Source of the DNA: Spirosoma sp.
GTDB lineage: Bacteria; Bacteroidota; Bacteroidia; Cytophagales; Spirosomataceae
NCBI RefSeq assembly: GCF_026391055.1
Contig: NZ_JAPLET010000020.1
Location: 248,001 to 312,000 of the forward strand
DNA: 64,000 bases
Direction of reading: 5' to 3'
Shown here: piece after piece, positions 34,628-41,267 of the stretch
Position numbering within the stretch: the first letter of the stretch is position 1
Layout: every line of letters starts with the position of its first letter
Made by a program: the position numbers and the translations under genes
Notes under the pieces: generated by a model
What the model was told of the DNA's origin: nothing
Databases searched by the model: none
What the model saw: only the letters and a program-made list of their open reading frames with translations

Positions 34628-36034
34628 TTAACGCTTCTCCGCCAGCACTTCCCGGATATCGCTGATGATTTTTCCGGCCAGATGGTCGGCGGTGGCCAGT
34701 GTATCCGATTCAGAATAAATCCGGATAATGGGTTCTGTATTCGACTTACGCAGATGAACCCACTCTTTATCAAACTCAATTTTGACGCCGTCGATAGTGT
34801 TGATCGGATTCCGGGCGTACTTGGTTTGGATGCGTTCCAGCACCGCGTCTACGTCAATATCGGGGGTCAGTTCTATTTTATTTTTGGAGATATAGTAGTT
34901 CGGGTATGTCCGGCGAAGCATTGAAGCCGATTTGCCGGACTTAGCTAAATGGGTCAGAAAAAGAGCAATACCCACCAGTGCATCACGGCCGTGGTGCAAT
35001 TCGGGGTAGATGATACCCCCGTTACCTTCACCGCCAATCAGCGCGCCTTTTTCGCGCATCATTTCCACTACATTCACTTCGCCCACGGCAGAGGCAAAAT
35101 GTTCTCCTCCATATTTTCGGGTTACATCACGCAGGGCGACGGTACTCGACATATTGGAAACGGTATTCCCCGAACTTCCTTCCGGCCGGTTTTTTAGCAC
35201 ATAGTCGGCAACCGCTACCAGTGTGTATTCTTCGCCAAAGGCTGATCCATCTTCACAGATAAGTGCCAGCCGGTCAACATCAGGGTCAACAACAATGCCT
35301 AGGTCGGCATTGCCTTTTTCCATTTCCTTGATGATGTCGCGTAGATTTTCGGGTAGAGGCTCGGGATTATGGGCAAAGTTTCCGGTTGGTTCGCAATGTA
35401 GTTTTGTAATATGTTCAACGCCCAGTGCTTCCAGCAGCATGGGTACCGCAATACCACCCGTTGAGTTAACGGCATCCACAACAAGCTTGAAATTTCGGGA
35501 GGCTACAGCATCCCGGTCAACCAGAGGAAGTGTCAGGATCTGGTCAATGTGTTTCCGGAGCCAGGTTTCATCGGCATGGTACTTGCCTAACTTGCGAACT
35601 TCGGCAAAATCGAACGATTCATTTTCGGCAATAGCAAGCACGTCAGCTCCATCCTGTGCCGAAATAAATTCGCCGGCTTCGTTAAGGAGTTTGAGCGCAT
35701 TCCATTGGATCGGGTTATGGCTAGCGGTCAGGATAATACCACCCGCTGCGTTTTCGCCCGGTACGGCCATTTCTACTGTTGGGGTGGTAGACAGGCCAAG
35801 GTCAATAACGCTCAGCCCAAGCCCTTGCAATGTAGCGGCTACCAGTTTTGATACCATCTCACCCGACAACCGGCCATCCCGGCCAATAACTACCGTTAGT
35901 TGGTCTGGGTTACGTTGCCGAAGCCATTGGCCAAATGCAGCCGTAAATTTGACTACATCCAGGGGCGTCAGTCCGTTTCCGCTGCGCCCCCCAATCGTTC
36001 CTCTAATCCCGGAAATAGACTTAATTAATGTCAC
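34628..36034 (-). CDS. glmM: Phosphoglucosamine mutase
   Basis: A 468-residue alpha-D-phosphohexomutase that converts glucosamine 6-phosphate to glucosamine 1-phosphate for UDP-GlcNAc, peptidoglycan and LPS synthesis. The N-terminus SISGIRGTIGG, the phosphoserine loop ILTASHNPIQWNALK (Ser105), the metal loop DPDVDR, the sugar-binding GEGNGGII and the phosphate-binding RKSNTEPIIRIYSE are all present. In this phylum the assignment as GlmM rather than a phosphomannomutase rests mainly on length and family resemblance. It has its own promoter element at 36070. Confidence 0.9.
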   Translation of the reverse strand: MTLIKSISGIRGTIGGRSGNGLTPLDVVKFTAAFGQWLRQRNPDQLTVVIGRDGRLSGEMVSKLVAATLQGLGLSVIDLGLSTTPTVEMAVPGENAAGGIILTASHNPIQWNALKLLNEAGEFISAQDGADVLAIAENESFDFAEVRKLGKYHADETWLRKHIDQILTLPLVDRDAVASRNFKLVVDAVNSTGGIAVPMLLEALGVEHITKLHCEPTGNFAHNPEPLPENLRDIIKEMEKGNADLGIVVDPDVDRLALICEDGSAFGEEYTLVAVADYVLKNRPEGSSGNTVSNMSSTVALRDVTRKYGGEHFASAVGEVNVVEMMREKGALIGGEGNGGIIYPELHHGRDALVGIALFLTHLAKSGKSASMLRRTYPNYYISKNKIELTPDIDVDAVLERIQTKYARNPINTIDGVKIEFDKEWVHLRKSNTEPIIRIYSESDTLATADHLAGKIISDIREVLAEKR

Positions 36035-36069
36035 GTGTTGGGTTTGTAAGTAATTTTTGGATAAGTATG

Positions 36070-36077
36070 CAAAGATA
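36070..36077 (-). promoter_or_regulatory. Putative -7 element (TATCTTTG) for glmM
   Basis: The minus strand reads TATCTTTG, matching TAnnTTTG, ending 35 bp before the glmM ATG (about 31 nt leader). A TTTC about 22 bp upstream is a weak -33 candidate. Confidence 0.55.
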
Positions 36078-36145
36078 GTCGATAGCGGATAGTTGTCACG
36101 AAATAGTTAACAAGCGTACCGGAAGTTCTATCAATATTGGTTCAT

Positions 36146-36976
36146 TCAGATAAATTGAAGCTCCGAGCGGAGTACAGAGTTGGCATGTCCCTGAAAAGTA
36201 CCGCTAATGGGAGCGGCTAACTCGGGTTTAGCAGTCGACGTCAGAAATATGTGTCGGTTAACGACCAGCGAACCCTGTGTAGGGTCGAAGCCGCGCCAGC
36301 CAGCGCCGGGCAGATACACCTCTACCCAGGCATGAAGCTGATGTTCCTGCTGCGGATTGCCAAATAAATAGCCACTCACAAAGCGTGCGGCCAGCCCCAT
36401 ACTGCGGCAGGCAGCCATAAACAGCGTTGTATAGTCCCGGCACGATCCTTTCCGCAGGGTCAGGGTTTGTTCCGGCGGAAGAGGAGCCCCCAACTCGCGG
36501 ATTTCATAAGTGAACTGCCGAATGGTTTGATTCAGCAGCATCAGGAAAGCAGTTGTTTGTCCGTTGGCATCGGCGGCTAGTTGCCTGGCCCAGCTTTCCA
36601 CTTTTTCGGATACACCCACCTGTCTCAGATACGGTTGCAGCAAGTCTTCCACTGCTTTTGGGTACTGAAAAGGAACTCGCTGGGTTTCGAAAGGAAATAG
36701 CACGAAATCGAATGAGTTAAATTCGTCGGACTGAAGTTCCATTTCTGCCGTTACGTGCAGATGGGAAGTCGGATGATTAAAATAAACCACCTGCTGCACG
36801 TTCCCTTCCACATCGATGTTACGCACAATTCGGGATGGCTGAGGATCAATGGTCAGTTCGTACGTCAGCAGTCGCTGGTAAGGATACGTTCGCGGATACA
36901 GGTAAAGATATTGCGGACCAAGTGCAACGGGGATATCGTACGTATATTCGGATGTATGCCGAACGTGAAGGTGCAT
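36146..36976 (-). CDS. Transglutaminase-like family protein
   Basis: A 276-residue protein from ATG 36976 (MHLHVRHTSEYTYDIPV). The N-terminal beta region (YLYLYPRTYPYQRLL) is the bacterial transglutaminase N domain. The catalytic core has Cys in RKGSCRDYTTLFMAACRSMG, His in QLHAWVEVYLPGAGW and Asp in RGFDPTQGSL. It could act as a peptidase, amidase or crosslinking enzyme in the cytoplasm; no signal peptide is seen. It lies 100 bp downstream of an Anbu-type peptidase gene. In other bacteria this same pairing occurs with ATP-grasp and alpha-E proteins, which are not present in this window. Confidence 0.85.
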   Translation of the reverse strand: MHLHVRHTSEYTYDIPVALGPQYLYLYPRTYPYQRLLTYELTIDPQPSRIVRNIDVEGNVQQVVYFNHPTSHLHVTAEMELQSDEFNSFDFVLFPFETQRVPFQYPKAVEDLLQPYLRQVGVSEKVESWARQLAADANGQTTAFLMLLNQTIRQFTYEIRELGAPLPPEQTLTLRKGSCRDYTTLFMAACRSMGLAARFVSGYLFGNPQQEHQLHAWVEVYLPGAGWRGFDPTQGSLVVNRHIFLTSTAKPELAAPISGTFQGHANSVLRSELQFI

Positions 36977-37051
36977 AGGTTGAAATGTATGATGTATGTT
37001 ATAAAATATACGTTTATGCCATCCGTGCAATGCTATTACCCCAAGGCTAAA

Positions 37052-37079
37052 TACATCCTATATCATACATCCTATATCA
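37052..37079. repeat. Two tandem copies of a 14-bp unit overlapping the Anbu stop codon
   Basis: TACATCCTATATCA occurs at 37052-37065 and again at 37066-37079. The second copy includes the TGA of the minus-strand peptidase gene. The spacer up to the transglutaminase gene also contains ATGTATGATGTATG, a word similar to the dyad at 58248-58295, so this may be a damaged copy of a similar element. Confidence 0.7.
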
Positions 37080-37814
37080 TTTATGAGCAGCTTTTACCTT
37101 CTCAAAAATAGGGTCCATCCAATAGGTTGGCACTTTACGGACTGAGTTGCCCAGGAGAGCGCTCCACTGATGCGAAATTTCGTCCATGTCTTCTTTCTCA
37201 AGCCGGTATTCGGTCATGTGAAAGCTGTTTTTAGGATAGATCACCACATCGAGCGGATAATCAACGTCGTTGGCACTGACACGGGTGGCGTCGAAAGCCA
37301 GAAATCCGATTTTCAGCGCGTCGGCCATCGACGATTCGTACGACAGGTTTCTGAAAAGCAGGGGTTTGCCATAGCCTGAATTACCGATTATCTTAAATGG
37401 CGACCCCTGATCAACTTCTACCCAGTTGCCTTCCGGATAAAGCATAAACAGTTTATGCTCTTCGTCGTCTTCCAGTTGACCACCCACAATCGCATTCAGG
37501 TTAAAGTTTAACCCGCTGGCGACGATAGATGTTTTATCTTCAAGGGCTACCCGTTTTACCTGCTCGCCAAATGCATTGACAGCTTTGTACAGTTTATTGA
37601 AGGAGCGGTCCTGTTCAGAAAGTACTTCTTTGAAGTAAGTAATCGCTTTGTCGCGTACAGAACGTAAGCCCGATGTCATGATAAACAGCGAGTGGTTCTC
37701 GACCTCATGAACCGAAATCTTCCGGTTCGATGATACTTCAGAACCCGAGGTTAACCGTCTGTCAGCAATGGCAACCAGACCCGAGGCAACTTTTATTCCT
37801 AAACAATATGTCAT
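37077..37814 (-). CDS. Anbu/proteasome-type peptidase (COG3484)
   Basis: A 245-residue N-terminal nucleophile hydrolase of the proteasome-like group known as Anbu. The start at ATG 37814 puts Thr directly after Met (MTYCLGIKVASG), as needed for a catalytic Thr1. Counting from that Thr, Asp17 (AIADRR) and Lys31 (NRKIS) fall at or near the expected Asp17 and Lys33. SGLRSVRDKAI and the C-terminal ALKIGFLAFDATRVSANDVDYPLDVV fit the family. Anbu particles are self-compartmenting, and physiological substrates are unknown. A promoter element lies at 37863. The adjacent transglutaminase strengthens the call. Confidence 0.85.
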   Translation of the reverse strand: MTYCLGIKVASGLVAIADRRLTSGSEVSSNRKISVHEVENHSLFIMTSGLRSVRDKAITYFKEVLSEQDRSFNKLYKAVNAFGEQVKRVALEDKTSIVASGLNFNLNAIVGGQLEDDEEHKLFMLYPEGNWVEVDQGSPFKIIGNSGYGKPLLFRNLSYESSMADALKIGFLAFDATRVSANDVDYPLDVVIYPKNSFHMTEYRLEKEDMDEISHQWSALLGNSVRKVPTYWMDPIFEKVKAAHK

Positions 37815-38234
37815 TCGATACAGTGGGAAAACGGGAGCATCTACTCCCGAACATAAACCCAACAAATATACAGGATGCCCACGTTTTTGTTTGGTCTACC
37901 CGGTCGATTTATCGAAAATGCTGACAGCTGATACCGTTAACGTATCATTTGTGCTGGTGGAAACGGGCAACTTCTGCGCCCGGCGAATAGACACGGAGCA
38001 ACCCCGACTGGCCTGGGAAGAAATACTGCGGATGTTAAATAGACTGCTGATAATCATACGGCTGTGCACCGGGAGGTAACTTTTTAGGTGAAGTATAAAC
38101 TGATAGTCCAAAATCTGATCAATAAATTATTATCGTTGACAACTGATAGGTTTGGCTGAGAAAGGTTTGATTTTGGTAAACGATTGTGTTACTTTGGCAA
38201 ACAGATGGTTTTTATTCCCTCTGCCCATTTTGCA
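37815..38234. other. 420-bp divergent intergenic region
   Basis: This spacer separates the Anbu gene (minus) from the acidic-protein gene (plus). Two overlapping short frames exist, one on each strand (53 codons from ATG 37919, plus; about 70 codons at 37896-38111, minus). Neither shows a family match, a signal peptide or a start with a promoter. The right end carries TTACTTTG at about 38192-38199, one base off the -7 consensus, which may drive the gene at 38235. Confidence 0.45.
37863..37870 (-). promoter_or_regulatory. Putative -7 element (TATATTTG) for the Anbu gene
   Basis: The minus strand reads TATATTTG, matching TAnnTTTG, 48 bp upstream of the ATG at 37814. It lies just beyond a longer in-frame extension beginning at 37865, which argues for the shorter protein with Thr at position 2. 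Confidence 0.5.
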
Positions 38235-38729
38235 ATGAACTTTGACGACGAAGACGACGACGATAGCTTCATGGACTGGGATGGCTTCGATGAGGACTAC
38301 GACCCCGAAGAAACTCGCGCCGAGATGGAAGCCGAGAACCGGCGTATCAAGAATCTGCCTATCCTCCGGAAGGCGAACGAATTGATGGAGTTGACGCAAG
38401 CCATTGTTGAGACGATCAATAAGGAAGAGGATGTACTGATGATGCACGAACAGATGCTGGCTAATGCTATGATGCTGGCGCCAAAAATTGTTGGTGCAGA
38501 GGGGGGCGATTTGTACACATTGCGGATGGAAAATGCCGTAATTATTAAAATGCATGCCCGTGAACTCCTGGCCCAGACGTCTTATTGCAAAGCCGAAAAA
38601 CTGGCTCAAACCGCTTACCTGAACGTGTTGCGTGAAGAGATAGAGCAGTTTCGGTTGCTGTTCGTTGAATGGGTTAATGGATTTGATAAAGATAACGACG
38701 CCCCCGACGACTGGGGCCTTTTTTACTAA
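38235..38729 (+). CDS. Conserved-looking acidic cytosolic protein, unknown function
   Basis: A 164-residue protein from ATG 38235 (MNFDDEDDDDSFMDWDGFDED). The first 40 residues are extremely acidic with interspersed aromatic residues. The rest is predicted mainly helical (ANELMELTQAIVETINKEED, LRMENAVIIKMHARELLAQT, AYLNVLREEIEQFRLLFVEW) and ends in DDWGLFY. There is no signal peptide or membrane helix. I do not recognise the family. The acidic N-terminus could be a disordered tail mimicking nucleic acid or binding basic partners. An upstream GTG at 38184 is less likely. A clear terminator follows. Confidence 0.7.
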   Translation: MNFDDEDDDDSFMDWDGFDEDYDPEETRAEMEAENRRIKNLPILRKANELMELTQAIVETINKEEDVLMMHEQMLANAMMLAPKIVGAEGGDLYTLRMENAVIIKMHARELLAQTSYCKAEKLAQTAYLNVLREEIEQFRLLFVEWVNGFDKDNDAPDDWGLFY

Positions 38730-38751
38730 GCAAAAGGTAATTGAATTTGAG

Positions 38752-38782
38752 AGCCGCTCGGTTTAATCTGAGCGGCTTTTTA
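38752..38782 (+). terminator. Rho-independent terminator
   Basis: AGCCGCTC (38752-38759), a 10-nt loop and GAGCGGCT (38770-38777) are followed by TTTTT. It lies 23 bp after the stop of the acidic-protein gene. Confidence 0.88.
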
Positions 38783-38884
38783 TATACTCCCCTGGGTATA
38801 AAAATAAAAGCGTCATCTGACCATCCCTGTAGAATGAGTATTTGACGTTCAACAAGTATATTGGTTTCGCTAAAAATAGACCCT

Positions 38885-41164
38885 ATGGACGATCGTTTAC
38901 GGATACAGTGCCAATACCCTTTTCGCTGCATAACGACTACCCTGATTTGCCTGAGTCTGATTATTGGGCTGACGGTATCGGGTTGGGCGATCGGAGCTAG
39001 ACCTCCCCAGGCACCAGCGGTACTTACAATATCGGTGAGTTCGGCTTCCGTCTGTGCCGGAACCAGCACTACCCTGACGGCTGCGGGTTGCCCGGTAACC
39101 GGACTTGTTCGATGGTCAACGACACAGGAAGGGAGTAGCATCGTTGTCGCTCCTGCGCAAACGACTTCCTACACGGCTACCTGCGCAGAAACCAGTCCAT
39201 CAGCAACGACAACAACGGCCACGGCTACCGTTCAGGTATACCCACCCATTAAGATAAGTCCAATCGCTTCTCTGTCTGTATTGTGTAATGGCGGAAAAGA
39301 TGGTCAGGTGGCTATTAATGCCAGTGGCGGTACGGGTATATTGCAGTATCAGTTTAATGGTCAACCGTTCCAGTTGATAAACAGTACGTTCGGAAATTTG
39401 CCGGCTGGCACCTACACTGTTGGTGTGAAGGATGCGCTGGGGTGCCAGGTTCAGGGAACGGTGGAGGTAAAGGAGCCACCTGCATTGGCCGCAACGATCA
39501 CTACTGTTTCGCCAAGTTGCCTTGGCCGGGCAGATGGTGGTTTTATCGCTTTTGCATCGGGTGGGGTGGGCGATTACCGCTATCTGCTCAACGGAAGCGC
39601 ACCCCAGATAAGTGGTACATTTATTAATCTCAAGGCCGATACAACCTACTCGCTCATCGTTGCCGATAAGAATAACTGCGTACTATTTCGGGATGTAAAA
39701 ATTGCTCCAACAGTTCCTTTCTCAATAAAACTGACATCAACGCCCACCCGTTGCTCCGGTTCTGCCGACGGAATCGTGACGGTCTCGGCCTCGGGTGGGG
39801 GCGGAAATTTTCAGTACCGAATAGGGGCCGGATCGTTACAGAATGGCTCACAATTTACAGGGCTGGCCGCCAGTTCGTACGAGGTTACGGTGGTAGACGG
39901 GTATAACTGTGAGGGTCGGCAAACGGTAGTTGTCGGGCAGCCCGCACCGGTACAATTGACACTTACGGCCATTCCCGTAAGCTGTCAGGGCCCAAACAGC
40001 GGGGGCATTCGAATTACACCGACTGGCGGTACCGGCGCAGTAAGGTATCAGCTTAGTACGGGAAGTGCACTACAGAGTAACCCTGTGTTTACGGGTATTG
40101 GTGTAGGTGAGTACACCGTCGTTGGTGTAGATGCAAACGGCTGTTCAGGTATTGCGTCTGTTACGGTTGGCAGAGCCGACCCGTTGAAAATCCAGGCGGT
40201 GTCTATTGCCGCCACCTGTTGTGTGTGCGCAACGGGTGGTTTCAGGCTTAGTACAACAGGTGGCAGTGGTACGGCCCGGCAATATCAGGTTATCGGCCAA
40301 CCGTCTCAGGCAGGCAACACAATTACTGGACTACGCCCCAACTCGTACCAGCTGCGGGTGACCGATGAAGCCGGTTGTGCAGATACGACCGTGGCGGTAG
40401 TTACTGATGGAAAAGCACTCACATTGTCTGTTGGTAAACTCAAAGATGTAACCTGTACCGGGGGCAGCGACGGAGAAGCGACCATTCAGGTGGCGGGCGG
40501 TACTAAACCGTTTACGTATTATTGGGCAACCGACCGACAGGATACACTCAGACCCTTCTTGGCCACCCAAACAGGCCTGGTTGCCGGAACTTATACAGTG
40601 AGCGTAGTTGACAGTAACCGATGCTCCTCAACTACGCTTTTTGTGCCTATAAAAGCTCAGTTTCCTGTACCCGCAAAACCAACAATTTCCGCAATCGGGA
40701 GTAGTACGCTGGTAGCCGACCAGTCGGCAGGCGTTCAGTGGTACATGCGATTAGGGAATGAGCCCGGTAAGGCTATCCCCAACGAAACCAGTGCCGCGTT
40801 GACGCCGTTCCAGAGTGGACAGTATTATGTGATTGTAACTGCAAACGGTTGTTCGTCAGCTCCTTCCGATCCTATAAATTTTATTTTGACAGGCTTGCCC
40901 GAACCCGTTTCGTCACTGTCTGTTCGGGTGGTGCCAAACCCTGTCGTAGACCTGTTGCGGCTGGAAATCGAACAGCTTGATCGGTCGGCCATTAGGGTTG
41001 AGTTAGTAGATGCTTCGGGCCGACTCATCATGACGGGTCAGTTACCAGCGTTTTCGGGTAAAAAACAGGCCGAGTGGCCACTGGCAGGTGCCATGAGCGG
41101 TAAATACCTGCTGAAAGTAAGTGCGGACAAAAGCCAATCGGTACTTCGGGTTTTAGTCGAATAG
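38885..41164 (+). CDS. Secreted SprB-repeat protein with T9SS sorting domain
   Basis: A 759-residue surface protein starting at ATG 38885 (MDDRLRIQCQYPF), with a hydrophobic export segment (TTLICLSLIIGLTVSGWAIG). After an Ig-like module with SVCAGTSTTLTAAGC come six SprB-type repeats of about 75-80 residues, each with a Cys-x-G/D start, a SGGxG middle and an AGTYTV..VxDxxGC end. An Ig-like module (GVQWYMR, GQYYVIVTANGCSS) and a C-terminal sorting domain (VRVVPNPVVDLLRLEIEQL) follow. Repeats of this type occur in the Flavobacterium gliding adhesin SprB. This version is far shorter, so adhesion is plausible but gliding is not implied. Confidence 0.88.
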   Translation: MDDRLRIQCQYPFRCITTTLICLSLIIGLTVSGWAIGARPPQAPAVLTISVSSASVCAGTSTTLTAAGCPVTGLVRWSTTQEGSSIVVAPAQTTSYTATCAETSPSATTTTATATVQVYPPIKISPIASLSVLCNGGKDGQVAINASGGTGILQYQFNGQPFQLINSTFGNLPAGTYTVGVKDALGCQVQGTVEVKEPPALAATITTVSPSCLGRADGGFIAFASGGVGDYRYLLNGSAPQISGTFINLKADTTYSLIVADKNNCVLFRDVKIAPTVPFSIKLTSTPTRCSGSADGIVTVSASGGGGNFQYRIGAGSLQNGSQFTGLAASSYEVTVVDGYNCEGRQTVVVGQPAPVQLTLTAIPVSCQGPNSGGIRITPTGGTGAVRYQLSTGSALQSNPVFTGIGVGEYTVVGVDANGCSGIASVTVGRADPLKIQAVSIAATCCVCATGGFRLSTTGGSGTARQYQVIGQPSQAGNTITGLRPNSYQLRVTDEAGCADTTVAVVTDGKALTLSVGKLKDVTCTGGSDGEATIQVAGGTKPFTYYWATDRQDTLRPFLATQTGLVAGTYTVSVVDSNRCSSTTLFVPIKAQFPVPAKPTISAIGSSTLVADQSAGVQWYMRLGNEPGKAIPNETSAALTPFQSGQYYVIVTANGCSSAPSDPINFILTGLPEPVSSLSVRVVPNPVVDLLRLEIEQLDRSAIRVELVDASGRLIMTGQLPAFSGKKQAEWPLAGAMSGKYLLKVSADKSQSVLRVLVE

Positions 41165-41173
41165 AAGAGTTGT

Positions 41174-41247
41174 TACACACAGATGCACGGAGATAAAGAG
41201 ATATAAAAACTCTATGTATCTCCTTTGCCTTCGTGCATCTCTGTGTA
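41174..41247. repeat. Imperfect dyad between convergent genes (text-like intergenic repeat)
   Basis: The outer arms 41174-41189 and 41232-41247 match at 15 of 16 positions, and the inner part continues with one gap (AAAG, AGATA). The wording CACAGAGATGCACGAAGGCAAAG resembles a class of dispersed intergenic sequences seen in many environmental bacteria. It fills the gap between the SprB-like gene and the S9 peptidase gene and may act as a two-way terminator. Confidence 0.65.
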
Positions 41248-41267
41248 CTAAGCGAACCATCATAACT

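Noticed and set aside
35223..36053. 276-codon plus-strand frame, Ser/Pro-rich
   Set aside because: It is antisense to glmM, and its composition is that of a codon-position shadow.
37896..38111. Short frames on both strands in the Anbu upstream region
   Set aside because: No homology, promoter or signal features; they overlap each other.
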